Shown here in pieces: positions 18,479-27,385 of a DNA stretch of 64,000 nucleotides. How positions within the stretch are numbered: the first letter of the stretch is position 1; each line of letters opens with the position of its first letter. The position numbers and the translations under genes are program-made. Origin of the DNA: Spirosoma linguale DSM 74 (GTDB taxonomy: Bacteria; Bacteroidota; Bacteroidia; Cytophagales; Spirosomataceae); NCBI GenBank assembly GCA_000024525.1, contig CP001771.1, forward strand, positions 62,001-126,000. The letters are read 5' to 3'. The notes below the pieces were generated by a model that saw nothing but the letters and a program-made list of their open reading frames with translations, ran no database searches and was not told the origin of the DNA.

Positions 18479-19063
18479 TTACCGGGAGACAATCTGAGCT
18501 TCCATTTTTTTTAGTTCGGCGACCTCTTTTGTCTGATTCTGAATGACTTTCCGAGCCATCATTTTCATCTTCTCCGTTTTGCCCTCCTTCAAAAAAGCGT
18601 TGGCCATGTCGATGCCCTGCTGATGGTGCTGCGCCATCATACTGGCATAATCGTGGTCCATGTTCCCGTTCATCGAGTGCTTCCCACTGTGCATAATCTT
18701 CATGGCATCCTGGCCCAGTTTTGAGGAAGCCGTTTGGGGCTTGTGGCTGCTGATGAACTGCGTCAGCTCCTTAATTTCTGCTTGATTAGCCGTTTTGATT
18801 TTACCTGCTAAGGCTTTTACCTGTGCATTTTTGCCCTGCCTGATTTCCATCTCCGACATATCAACTGCCGATTGGTGGTGCATTTTAAGCATCATGGCAA
18901 AATCATGGTCGGGGTCGCCGGTCATCTTCATGCTCATCATCTGATTCATGCCGGATTGCATGGCCTTCATCATCCCGTTGCTGGCCGACTGCTGGGCCAA
19001 TGCTGGTTGAGAAAGCAGCAGAACCGCACTGAGTGAGACCACGGTGAACAGTTCGTTTTTCAT
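18479..19063 (-). CDS. Secreted protein with two DUF305 repeats
   Basis: A 194-residue exported protein (signal peptide MKNELFTVVSLSAVLLLSQPALAQ). Two copies of the DUF305 signature are visible: DPDHDFAMMLKMHHQSAVDM and MDHDYASMMAQHHQQGIDMA. Each has the D-x-D/HH pattern of the ferritin-like fold in which His, Met and Asp could bind metal. A highly Met-rich N-terminal segment (NGMMKAMQSGMNQMMSMKM) adds further possible Cu(I) ligands. Biochemical function of the family is not established. It is paired with another DUF305 gene upstream. Confidence 0.85.
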   Translation of the reverse strand: MKNELFTVVSLSAVLLLSQPALAQQSASNGMMKAMQSGMNQMMSMKMTGDPDHDFAMMLKMHHQSAVDMSEMEIRQGKNAQVKALAGKIKTANQAEIKELTQFISSHKPQTASSKLGQDAMKIMHSGKHSMNGNMDHDYASMMAQHHQQGIDMANAFLKEGKTEKMKMMARKVIQNQTKEVAELKKMEAQIVSR

Positions 19064-19095
19064 ACGTATTGGTAACTTGATTAATTGGGAAATGA

Positions 19096-19133
19096 CAAAA
19101 CCGCCGACACGCGCTTTTAGGCAGTATCGGCGG
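19096..19133 (-). terminator. Weak terminator between the two DUF305 genes
   Basis: Stem CCGCCGACA with TATCGGCGG (one mismatch) and a 15-base loop; on the minus strand it is followed by TTTTG. It lies 17 bases after the stop of the upstream lipoprotein gene. Partial termination or attenuation is likely rather than full stop. Confidence 0.5.
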
Positions 19134-19149
19134 CAGAATATCGATAAAG

Positions 19150-19863
19150 TTATTTGAGTTCTGCGTTCGGTATGCCATGTTTATTAGCAAACGCAGCTAA
19201 TTCCTTGAGGGCACTGGCCTGCTCCGTAATGATAATACTGGCCTCATCGGTCGGCGCTTTATCATCGCCGTACTTAAATTGAAGCGTGGCCATTGCAATA
19301 GCCCCCTTGTGATGCTCAATCAACCGGCGCACAAAATCAACGTCCACATCGGCGGTGTTCGGAACCTTTGCATAGGCCTGAATCATCTGCTTCATGGCTG
19401 TTTTCATCTCCTTTTTGAACTGCTTATAAACGTTGGCATCTATCTTTTCGGGCGCGGGATGTCCGTTCAAAAACGATTGCAGACGTGTCTGGCTTTCCTT
19501 GTCGCCCTTAATGGCCATATCGGCCATTTTCTTCGCTTCAGCGTGTTTGCCATACTGATTTTCAGCGGTTCCCAGATCAATGCTTCCCTGGTGGTGCATC
19601 TTCATCATCATGGCGAAGTCCATGTCCGGGTCACCCGTCATTTCCATGTTTTCCATATCGCGCATCATCTGCCCCAGTACCCGGTCCGATTCCCGGTCAA
19701 ATGCCTGGTCGTTGGGATCATCTGATGAGGTCCGCGCACTGGCTTCCGTCAGGATTTCGGGTTCAACGGCTTCACTACCGTTCTTGTCGCACCCCGTCAG
19801 GGTAAGGGTCATAGCCAAGGCTAGCCCGGTCAGGTTGGTTGCTGATAAAAAGTTCTTTTTCAT
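19150..19863 (-). CDS. DUF305 lipoprotein
   Basis: A 237-residue protein with lipoprotein signal (LTLTGC, Cys 25). It has two DUF305 repeats, shown by DPDMDFAMMMKMHHQGSIDL and VDVDFVRRLIEHHKGAIAMA. The first is the more Met-rich and closely matches the first repeat of the next gene, suggesting duplication. Likely anchored in the periplasm or at the cell surface, with a possible metal-binding role inferred from the copper context. Confidence 0.85.
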   Translation of the reverse strand: MKKNFLSATNLTGLALAMTLTLTGCDKNGSEAVEPEILTEASARTSSDDPNDQAFDRESDRVLGQMMRDMENMEMTGDPDMDFAMMMKMHHQGSIDLGTAENQYGKHAEAKKMADMAIKGDKESQTRLQSFLNGHPAPEKIDANVYKQFKKEMKTAMKQMIQAYAKVPNTADVDVDFVRRLIEHHKGAIAMATLQFKYGDDKAPTDEASIIITEQASALKELAAFANKHGIPNAELK

Positions 19864-20009
19864 GCTGTTGAGTAATGTGATTTAACCCCTGTATAACTGT
19901 GGGTGGTTTGCAAAGGTTGTTGCAATATTCTCTATCAGACTTATAGAATTTTTGGATTAAAAGATTCTTGGGTTAATTAGCCTCTGTTTCGAATCGTAGA
20001 AGACGCTTA

Positions 20010-21284
20010 ATGTTTACTTTTTGTCATATGATACATGATATAGCTACCTTTACCAACCTGATCCACGAGTATAAGCAAAGCCCTGACCTAACCTATCAAA
20101 GCTGGTTTTTGTACAACGAAGACCGCTTGAAAGCCTTCCGGTCAATTCGGCGCGGGATACTTCAGGTCGTCAGCGACATTAAAGGCGGCTCGTTCCCTAA
20201 CGATTTCAAAGGGAGTTCGTTAGAGTTTGTATTAACGTGCATTACCGAGCAGAAGCAGATTTTTGAAGGTGCCTCCCACCCCTTCTACTGGAAGCCAAAA
20301 TTGCGTATTCCAGATATTTATGAGAATCAGGACCATAAGCGGTATTTCGGGCAGTTCTTAGAATGTTGCCTGAAGGCCACGAAGCCCGAAACGGTTGTGA
20401 GCGAGATAAATCGGCTTGATGCCTATAAGATAAAGGGGCTGGGGCCTGCCGTAGCCAGCATCCTCTACTTTTTGCATCCGACTTGGTTGCCACCCTTCAA
20501 TACGGCTATTATTAACGGTTACAACCGACTTTTCAATGAAAAGCGCAAGTTGGGTTCGTGGTCGGAGTACTTAGCCATCCGGGACAAAATGCTGGCAGTG
20601 AATACCGAATACCGACACGTTTTATCAAATGACTTAGGGGCGTTAGCGGGTTTATTGTTCGAGATTGGGGCAGGTAATCTGCTGGTGCCGGGCCTGGCTG
20701 ACCAACCCGTTGTTGAGCGAGAAAAACTCGAAAAGCAACTATCCAAACGTCATAAGGAAGTCGTTGATGAACATCGGGAAGAGCAAACGCACAGTGAGAT
20801 GCAGTATCATCTGCTAACCATTGGTCGGGCGTTAGGTTACGATGTCGCGGCTGCCCGGAACGATATTTCCCGGCAATATAATGGTCATTCATTCTCGTTT
20901 CTGAGCCTGCCCAACTTACCCACGCTACCTGTTGCGCCTGAAACCGCTCAAACTATCGGCCTGATTGACATTATATGGCTGGAGAAAGGCACAGGACGCA
21001 TCATCTGCGCCTTTGAGGTAGAAAAAAGTACGTCGATTTACTCAGGTATCCTGCGACTAACCGATCTGACTTGTTCTTTACCAGACCATGCAACAACGCT
21101 CTATCTGGTAGTTCCCGACATCCGACGCAAAGAAGTTGAGATGCAGTTAACACGTCCTTCCATCAGACAGACTAATACGCCAATCCGTTACATCTTGATG
21201 TCTGAACTACGCGCCCACTGCGACGCATTATGTCGATTTGGGGATAGCCACCGGGTATTGGAGAAAATAGCGCGGTCTGTTTGA
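20010..21284 (+). CDS. HhH-containing protein with a restriction-nuclease-like domain
   Basis: A 424-residue protein (start ATG 20010; ATG 20028, MIHDIATF, is equally possible). The N-terminal half has a helix-hairpin-helix-like run KIKGLGPAVASILYFLHP (about residues 144-161), as in DNA-binding glycosylase folds. The middle is a charged helix (EKLEKQLSKRHKEVVDEHRE). The C-terminal part has GLIDIIWLEKGTGRIICAFEVEKSTS (split here only for description: D in IDIIW, then FEVEKS), the D...ExEK spacing of PD-(D/E)XK nucleases. A DNA-binding nuclease, perhaps of the type II restriction or defence kind, is likely. No methylase gene is next to it. Confidence 0.6.
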   Translation: MFTFCHMIHDIATFTNLIHEYKQSPDLTYQSWFLYNEDRLKAFRSIRRGILQVVSDIKGGSFPNDFKGSSLEFVLTCITEQKQIFEGASHPFYWKPKLRIPDIYENQDHKRYFGQFLECCLKATKPETVVSEINRLDAYKIKGLGPAVASILYFLHPTWLPPFNTAIINGYNRLFNEKRKLGSWSEYLAIRDKMLAVNTEYRHVLSNDLGALAGLLFEIGAGNLLVPGLADQPVVEREKLEKQLSKRHKEVVDEHREEQTHSEMQYHLLTIGRALGYDVAAARNDISRQYNGHSFSFLSLPNLPTLPVAPETAQTIGLIDIIWLEKGTGRIICAFEVEKSTSIYSGILRLTDLTCSLPDHATTLYLVVPDIRRKEVEMQLTRPSIRQTNTPIRYILMSELRAHCDALCRFGDSHRVLEKIARSV

Positions 21285-21298
21285 ATGCCAACAGCTAA

Positions 21299-21568
21299 TT
21301 TGAAGCCGTTATAAACCGAACAAAGGTTGCCACTCGCTATTATGGCCTGTACATTTTCAACGGGGAATATTGTACCCGTTCCGCCAGTAATTACCTCAAC
21401 GCCGTAGAGGATTTAGAAGACGTAGCCAAACAAGGAGCCGAGCCTTTAGGGGTCTATGATATACACGATTGGCGGTTCGATTGGAAACTGAACGATTCAA
21501 CTCAGCAACTGGAACACCAAGATCGTGTTTTAGAACTGACCAACTCGCTACGTCTAAAGCACGTTTAG
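21299..21568 (+). pseudogene. Short open frame without a start codon, probable gene remnant
   Basis: The frame is open for 89 codons between stop codons, with protein-like composition (TRYYGLYIFNGEYCTRSASN, then YDIHDWRFDWKLND). There is no ATG, GTG or TTG near its beginning. It begins 15 bases after the HhH-nuclease stop. I do not recognise a family. It is probably the 3' part of a lost gene. Confidence 0.4.
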
Positions 21569-21600
21569 TTTGAGAGACGTAATAGCTTCAACTATCAGGG

Positions 21601-22458
21601 TTATTCACGAGTGACTTCGCGAATTAAGCGTGTTAGGTCTTGCTCGGACATTCTTGCTTTCACACGTATGCGAAGCAGACGTTGGCCTGCCTTAGCCATG
21701 ATTTTGTCCTTTATTTGATCCTTAGCTTGCTGCTTTTCACTATCATGATACTCGCTGTCAATCTCCAGCATCTTGAATGGCTTAAACGCATTTTCTGCGT
21801 CGAAGACAACGCAATCTACTAAAGCTTTGAAAAAATAATTTCGCTCGTGCGGTTTCAAAAGGTGTTTGATCTGCTCAAAATCCACCAGTGCCGAAACCGC
21901 TACATTTGGGAAGACGAGGTACGTGCTATACACCTCCCGAACTGCCCGGTAGAATTCATACTCCTGCTTCGATTTGAATAAGCTAATTGTATGGTTTACA
22001 GCTTCGACTTCACGGTTTACAGTTACGTGAATCATTCGTTGCTGACTGTGCTCGACTACTTTAGGCTGTGTCCGTTCAAACTCCTGAAGCAATTCAATAC
22101 TGACAGACAGATGCGGATATTTCCTGGCATAGAGCAAAGCTGACTGAACCTGAGTTGAGCGATAGCCAAGTATAATTTTTTCTGCAAGGCGTTCCACATC
22201 TACAGGGGGCAAGACAAAGTGAAAATTAGGCCCCGTGTGAAGCATATGAAATTGCTCTAAATAAAAAAGATAATCAGGGTCTTTGTCAAAGCTACTTCCG
22301 TCAATTAATTCCCGGATGAACTGCGATTCAAGAATACTCCTCGTAATATCGTCCTGCCGAAGATGATCATAAATCTTGTTATTTTTAAACAACTCGATGA
22401 GAGCCATCCAATTACGCTGCTGAAGAAGTTTGAATGTGGTTTCGCGGTCGTAGAGCAT
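21601..22458 (-). CDS. DUF2726 (restriction-endonuclease-like) protein
   Basis: A 285-residue protein. The C-terminal half matches the DUF2726 pattern: SKQEYEFYRAVREVY, a strand VFPNVAVSALVDF, then ALVDCVVFDAENAFKPFKML, EID and KDKIMAKAGQRLLRIR. The D...(E/D)...K residues are in the positions of a PD-(D/E)XK nuclease core (VDCVVFD, MLEID). The N-terminal half is helical and unassigned. Members often lie on mobile or defence islands. It is convergent with the neighbouring nuclease-like gene and divergent from the CoiA-like gene. Confidence 0.7.
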   Translation of the reverse strand: MLYDRETTFKLLQQRNWMALIELFKNNKIYDHLRQDDITRSILESQFIRELIDGSSFDKDPDYLFYLEQFHMLHTGPNFHFVLPPVDVERLAEKIILGYRSTQVQSALLYARKYPHLSVSIELLQEFERTQPKVVEHSQQRMIHVTVNREVEAVNHTISLFKSKQEYEFYRAVREVYSTYLVFPNVAVSALVDFEQIKHLLKPHERNYFFKALVDCVVFDAENAFKPFKMLEIDSEYHDSEKQQAKDQIKDKIMAKAGQRLLRIRVKARMSEQDLTRLIREVTRE

Positions 22459-22539
22459 TTATTTTATTAATTGGGCTGTGAAGATAACTGTTTCCCTTCG
22501 GTTTAAGGATGTAGCATTTTCTTTCGATTCGACACTTAA

Positions 22540-24135
22540 ATGAAAGGATTTCAATTCACCATTCCGTCAGTATTAGACTGTGAAACAGGCGAGGAGGTTT
22601 TCGCAGGACCATTTTTCAGCCAGGACGAAGCTGCTATTTTCGAGATACGCAGACAGTTAGAAGATGCTATCCGTAACCGACGCGACCCTAAATACAAATG
22701 CTACTACTGCAATCAGCTTATCAAGATTCGGGGTAAAGCCGAAAACGAGACAAAGCTAAAGCGGATGCACTTTGCCCATCAGTGGGACAGCGACGATTGC
22801 CCCATAAAGACCAGCCAGGCGTTTACCCAACAACAGATTCGGGCTATCAAATACAATGGTCAGAAAGAAAGCAAGCTGCACGAAAGAACAAAGGAGTTGG
22901 TAGCAGCCTCTTTGGAATCGAATCGGTTGACAAATAAAGGTATAACTGAGGTGGCTACCGAAACGGTTAGGCGGGATACCTCTGGACTATTGACCTGGCG
23001 TAAGCCCGATGTGAGCGCGGTTTATCACTTGCGTCAAGTCGTGTTTGAGATTCAGCTTTCAACTACGTTTTTGAGTGTCATTGCAGATCGGGAATACTTT
23101 TACCAACAAAATCAGACGTTTATAATCTGGATTTTCAAATTCTTCTCCGATGAGTTCGACAAATAACGATTCACCGAGAAAGACGTTTTCTACGGAAATA
23201 ATCAGAATGCGTTTGTTTTTGATGGAGAAGCTATCAATGAGTCCAAACGCCAACATGACCTTATCCTTAAATGCCTGTACCGTGAACCTTACCGATCTGG
23301 TCAGCAGATAGCTTACCGTTGGCAGGAACGGTTTGTCGGCCTGCACGACTTAACGTTCGATGATAAGACCTACAAAGTGTTCCTGTTTGATGTAGAAGGT
23401 GCTACCAAGTCGATTAAGCAAGAAATTGACGACGAGGAACGGGCCGAATGGGTGCGGCAACACGAAATTGAGCAACGGCAGCAGATATATGAGCAACGCC
23501 GACAGGCTTACCAAGAAGAACTTGAAGAAGGCTTCTCCCGCGCCCGCTCGTCGGTTCTTCAAACACTTAACGAGGTACAGGCTTATCCCGAACGACGAAG
23601 CCCTTTACTGAATGAGTTTTCCGCCTTTTCGCTGGATACGTATGGAAATTTGTTTACCCTGTTTGGACAAGATCAAGGGTATCAGCCTACAGAGAAAGAC
23701 AAATCTTTTTTAAGAATAGCTTTTGAGCGCGAACGTCTGAATCGTTCTCACCTGGATCGGACTGATTTGTTAACGTGTTTGTGTCTGGCAACCTGTCTGA
23801 TTAAAGTTAAAAGCCCTCAAAAAGCTCACCGTTTAAAGAAGGTGTACGGAATCGTGTTTGTTCTCTTATCGGTCAAATTAGACTGTGTGATTGGGCAAAG
23901 TTTTCAGAAAGTGGTGCAAGTGGCTCACACTGTCTTTCCGGGCAAAGAGTCTTTCGCCCACTTATTTATGAAGGCCATAGAACGCTATCCAAGCCCAAAT
24001 CTACAAAAACAAGATGAGCGTTCAGGGGGAAAACTGGCTAAGAAGATAGAGGCTTTTCAGCAAAAAAACGTCGAGCCAGACCAAAGCTACGATGACGTTT
24101 TCAGGCTGTTATTTCCTGAGCTTTTTGCTCAATAA
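22540..24135 (+). pseudogene. CoiA-like / DUF6035-type protein interrupted by an in-frame TAA
   Basis: One 531-codon frame is broken by a single TAA at 23164-23166. Before the stop: a zinc-like CYYCNQLIKIRG and MHFAHQ...DDCPIKT, then KPDVSAVYHLRQVVFEIQLS, the D...ExQ nuclease core known from CoiA-type proteins. After the stop the same frame continues without a gap (RFTEKDVFYGNNQNAFVFDG, then YRWQERFVGLHDLTF and coiled coil EIEQRQQIYEQRRQA). CAA to TAA would be a single change. So either a natural nonsense mutation, a sequencing error or readthrough. The family is linked to DNA processing, but the exact role is unknown. Confidence 0.7.
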
Positions 24136-24151
24136 ACGGCCTTAATCGATT

Positions 24152-24772
24152 TTATTTATTCCAAGACTTCGGCTTATAACCTACCTCCTGCCACGAGCGT
24201 AATAGGCGTTGATATTTACGTCGGCCATAATCCAGAAAAATGCTGTCGGCGGCAACCTCTACAACGTACAGGTTATGGGGCTTCTGCTTCTGAATACCTA
24301 AGATAATGAACTGGTCAGCACACTCCCCGGCCTGTCGGCACCCATCGAGGTAGAAAGCCGCCTGACGGTCATAGTCATATCGGTAACAGTTACTAACGAA
24401 TTCATTCTGACTCCGGGCTGAGGTCGTTTTTACGTCAAGGATTAGCCGTTCGTCCGGTACACGCATATCTATTCGGGCTTTGCAGGGTAAGCCGGTCGGT
24501 TCATCATCCCACAGTTGGGCCGTTTCGACCTGCGCCGACTCCATCAACCGACAGAATAAAGAGTTGGCCCGAACTACGTCGAGCATTCGCTTTTGTGCAG
24601 TGGCTCCTTTGCCGGTCGGTACTACGTCGGTTTCGAGCAGTAGTAAATCATGAAATCGGGTGCCGAATTCTTGCGCCGGGCTTGATTGAAAATTCGGCTT
24701 GCCAAACAGATGGTTTTTGAGTTCAGTAAGGTCGCTGTTGGCAATTCGTGGTAAGCTGCGGTAATCGTTCAT
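24152..24772 (-). CDS. PD-(D/E)XK exonuclease VIII-like protein
   Basis: Translation from ATG 24772 (MNDYRSLPRIANSDL) gives 206 residues; the longer frame adds an unlikely N-terminus. Seen: SNSDL-like start IANSDLTELKN, GTRFHDLLLLE, CKARIDMRVPDERLILDVKTT with D and ExK-type residues (LDVKTT), and RYDYDRQAAFYLDG. These are the motifs of RecE/exonuclease VIII-type nucleases (DUF3799), found on phages and conjugative elements for recombination of DNA ends. No RecT-like annealing protein was recognised nearby. Confidence 0.75.
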   Translation of the reverse strand: MNDYRSLPRIANSDLTELKNHLFGKPNFQSSPAQEFGTRFHDLLLLETDVVPTGKGATAQKRMLDVVRANSLFCRLMESAQVETAQLWDDEPTGLPCKARIDMRVPDERLILDVKTTSARSQNEFVSNCYRYDYDRQAAFYLDGCRQAGECADQFIILGIQKQKPHNLYVVEVAADSIFLDYGRRKYQRLLRSWQEVGYKPKSWNK

Positions 24773-24837
24773 TAGACAAAAGAATAGAAGGGAAGAAAAA
24801 GCCGGGCGGTGGAGTTGCCGCCCGGTTCCGGTCAAAG

Positions 24838-25209
24838 TCACTCCCACGACACCACATTCATAAACGGCTCCGTCCGAATCTCACCTAAGAACTTAGTCAG
24901 ATTCCGTACTTGTTGAAGTGTCAATTTTGGTTCGATGGTACGACCATTACTGTTAGAGCCAACTACGAGAGCAATACCATGAATACAGTGAAGAAAATAC
25001 GCAAACTTGAAAGCTGGCGGCTGCGGGTCGGTCAATAAGGCTTCGTCGTCCACGATCAGCGCGTCACCATTCGGCATCCGACACACAAAGTCGATGGTAC
25101 GGCAACCAATATGCTTGTAAAGAGCCGACAAATGGTTGGCTTCAATCTCAACTTCTTCGATAGTTCGTTTGGTGGGGTCGATACTGATGGCCTTAATTAA
25201 CTTGCTCAT
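24838..25209 (-). CDS. Hypothetical small protein of the mobile element
   Basis: A 123-residue protein I do not recognise firmly. The start MSKLIKAISIDPTKRTIEEVEIE and the segment IDFVCRMPNGDALIVDDEALL recall DUF3846-type phage and plasmid proteins, but this is weak. It belongs to a leftward run of small genes (26459 to 24152) divergent from the transfer operon, a usual place for accessory or DNA-maintenance functions. Confidence 0.6.
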   Translation of the reverse strand: MSKLIKAISIDPTKRTIEEVEIEANHLSALYKHIGCRTIDFVCRMPNGDALIVDDEALLTDPQPPAFKFAYFLHCIHGIALVVGSNSNGRTIEPKLTLQQVRNLTKFLGEIRTEPFMNVVSWE

Positions 25210-25250
25210 GATGATCCGCCACTGCGGTCGTTTACTGTCGGTTATTTTGT

Positions 25251-25412
25251 TTACTGCTGGTACCCGAAGGTTTTAAAATCGGTCTCGTCGGTCAGGATGA
25301 TACAGCGGTTTCCGGCATCGTCCCAAGCATCATAGCAATACATTCGGGCAATCTCGCGGGGGCTGAAAGCAGTCTGGTAAGCGGTTCCGTCGTTTTTAGT
25401 GAATGCGTACAT
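25251..25412 (-). CDS. Very small hypothetical protein
   Basis: From ATG 25412 (MYAFTKNDGTAYQTAF) it is 53 residues; the longer frame would overlap the upstream gene by 29 bases and starts poorly. Composition and aromatic content are protein-like (PREIARMYCYDAWDDAGN). No family recognised. It lies between two other small leftward genes. Confidence 0.5.
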   Translation of the reverse strand: MYAFTKNDGTAYQTAFSPREIARMYCYDAWDDAGNRCIILTDETDFKTFGYQQ

Positions 25413-25470
25413 GGCTGAGGAAAGAAATAGACCGGGACGGATTGCCCCGGTCTGTGATTGGACAGTTAAG

Positions 25471-26121
25471 CTACCGGGCAATCGCTTTTTGCTGGTCAAT
25501 GGTCAAAAACCCGTACAGGTGAGAGGTCTTGAACCGGGCAGGGTCAGTTAAGGTGTCCTGCCGGAAAATTGGGTTCTCCTGCGCGAACTCCTGACGTTGC
25601 TTAGTCAGATCGGTATCAGCCAATTCATACCGGAATTGGGCAATGTAATACACCCCTTTCGGCTGAATCTTCGTATTTTCCTTCCGCTCGGCGGTTGCGG
25701 TCAGCACTACGTTAGCCAATGAATAATCGTCGTAATACAGTGGCTCGATCAGGCGAAAGATATTATCGACAGAATACCCGTGAAACAGGACAGTAGCAAC
25801 GCATTTCTGCTCGTCAATAAAGAACAATTCGGCCCATTGCTTGGCTGGCTGATTCAGGATGCTATCAGTAAAGATGCGCCATGCAATCGGCTGGAAGGTC
25901 AGCGACCGGCCTATCTTCTCGGTGCCATTGATGGAGAAAACGCCTTCCTTAGCATCGAAACGGTAGTTTCTTGGATGGCCTTCCAGATACTTGTATTTGC
26001 TGACTACATCGCCGGTTTGCTGGTTGACAGTTTGCCATGATTTGATGCCGGTTATTGGCTCCATTGTTTGAGGGTCGAGGACGCGGGCGGTTTCCATAAG
26101 TTTGAGGATGTTAGATTGCAT
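25471..26121 (-). CDS. Hypothetical protein of the mobile element
   Basis: A 216-residue soluble protein without signal or membrane segments. It contains DPQTMEPITGIKSWQTVNQQ and a central beta-rich part (QWAELFFIDEQKCVATVLFHGYS). I cannot assign a family. By position it belongs to the leftward small-gene cluster next to the transfer region and may act in single-strand DNA handling or regulation, but nothing in the sequence proves this. Confidence 0.6.
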   Translation of the reverse strand: MQSNILKLMETARVLDPQTMEPITGIKSWQTVNQQTGDVVSKYKYLEGHPRNYRFDAKEGVFSINGTEKIGRSLTFQPIAWRIFTDSILNQPAKQWAELFFIDEQKCVATVLFHGYSVDNIFRLIEPLYYDDYSLANVVLTATAERKENTKIQPKGVYYIAQFRYELADTDLTKQRQEFAQENPIFRQDTLTDPARFKTSHLYGFLTIDQQKAIAR

Positions 26122-26180
26122 CGTTGTTGGTCAGATTCTGTTACCTGCCCCGGCCTAATCCACCGGGGCAGGTATTGGCG

Positions 26181-26459
26181 TTAGTTGAGGGGAGAGAAAA
26201 GAAAGTCCGTTATGTAGCTCATAGGGTTTGCCTTTTCCTGCTGCGTAGCTAATCCCAACTGACGAAGGGCGAAACCTTTGGCGTTGTTAAACTCCTGCTC
26301 TGTAATCAGTACATTACCCGTTTGCAGCGCACCACTTATACCCTCGTAGCGTTCAATGCGCTCCCTCCCTCCTACTGTGCTACATAGTTCTACCTGCTGG
26401 TTTTGTACATCGACAGCGTAGAAGAAATTAGCAATGCTGTGTTTCAAATAGAGTTTCAT
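26181..26459 (-). CDS. Hypothetical small protein, first gene of the leftward cluster
   Basis: A 92-residue protein of unknown family (MKLYLKHSIANFFYAVDVQNQQ ... ERYEGISGALQTGNVLITEQEF). It is the first gene left of the AT-rich divergent control region at 26480-26720, so its transcription is probably driven from there. Confidence 0.58.
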   Translation of the reverse strand: MKLYLKHSIANFFYAVDVQNQQVELCSTVGGRERIERYEGISGALQTGNVLITEQEFNNAKGFALRQLGLATQQEKANPMSYITDFLFSPLN

Positions 26460-26498
26460 ACGTGCTGTTGTTGTCGTTGTTTAACTCTATAAATATAC

Positions 26499-26659
26499 GT
26501 CATTATATTGTGATAATAAAATATTGATATAATGACTATTAGCCCTTTATGCGTAAGCCCAACTTTTTTTCCCTTCTATTCTATCTTTATAAACTTTTGT
26601 CTGTCAATTAATTGCACAAAATATAATCAAACAGCACGAGGGTGCTGTTTGATTATATT
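26499..26659. promoter_or_regulatory. Divergent control region with two inverted repeats and iterated AT-rich motif
   Basis: Between the leftward small genes and the ParA-like gene. First inverted repeat: GTCATTATAT at 26499-26508 with ATATAATGAC at 26527-26536. Second: a perfect 18-bp repeat, AATATAATCAAACAGCAC at 26620-26637 and its complement at 26642-26659, with a four-base spacer. The motif TATATTGATA or its close variants recurs near 26504, 26521, 26653 and, inverted, near 26680. This pattern suits regulator binding or a partition-type site; no T-run follows the second repeat. Confidence 0.6.
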
Positions 26660-26722
26660 GATAAACCACATTACCAGTATATCAATATATTGCTTTACTT
26701 GCAGCCGAATAAACCTTTTTCA

Positions 26723-27382
26723 ATGGAAGACATACGAATCATATCGGTCTGCTCACAGAAGGGGGGCAGCGGGAAATCAGCAATTACAGCCTGGTTGGCT
26801 AATAGCCTTTGCCGGGAAGGGAAACGGGTACTGGTGTTGGATGCCGATGGTCAGCGAACCATTGCCAAGCTACGAGGGCGCGAGGTTGACCGACTCGGTG
26901 AACCAGAAAAAGCCTGCGAGGTGATGGCCACCGACGACGTAGCAACCGTACTCGATGAACGCTACGAGGACTTCGATGTCATCTTTCTGGACCTCCCCCG
27001 GATGACTGGCCCCGACGAGGCGGTAATGGCCCTTACTTTTTGTGACAGCATCCTCGTCCCAATTCGCCTTGGCGACTCCGACGTACTATCCGCTTTCGAG
27101 TTTATCAAGGCAGCTAAGAAGATGGGCGACATTCGCCGGGAACGCGGGTTTGACTTTAACATCTTCGGGGTGCAGAACTTCCGGCAACCCAACCTGCGCG
27201 AAAACAACGACATTAACCGGTATGCCGAAATGCTCGACATTACCATTTTCGACAATGCCCTACCCAACCGGGCTGACTTCATGCGCGTAGGAACCATCGA
27301 CTGCCCGTCAGATTATTCGAGCATTGCCGAGGTGTACAAAGCGTTCTATCAGGAATTTAAACAGCGATACCAAATCACGTAA
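26723..27382 (+). CDS. traA: ParA/MinD-type ATPase, TraA-like
   Basis: Start ATG 26723 (MEDIRIISVCSQKGG) gives 219 residues. Walker A is the deviant KGGSGKS (residues 12-18); Walker B-like VIFLDLPR follows at about 91. The gene heads the transfer operon, as TraA does in CTnDOT-type elements, and is followed 3 bases later by a TraB-like gene. ParA-type ATPases move or position DNA; in conjugative elements the exact job is not settled. No separate ParB was recognised. Confidence 0.8.
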   Translation: MEDIRIISVCSQKGGSGKSAITAWLANSLCREGKRVLVLDADGQRTIAKLRGREVDRLGEPEKACEVMATDDVATVLDERYEDFDVIFLDLPRMTGPDEAVMALTFCDSILVPIRLGDSDVLSAFEFIKAAKKMGDIRRERGFDFNIFGVQNFRQPNLRENNDINRYAEMLDITIFDNALPNRADFMRVGTIDCPSDYSSIAEVYKAFYQEFKQRYQIT

Positions 27383-27385
27383 GTC

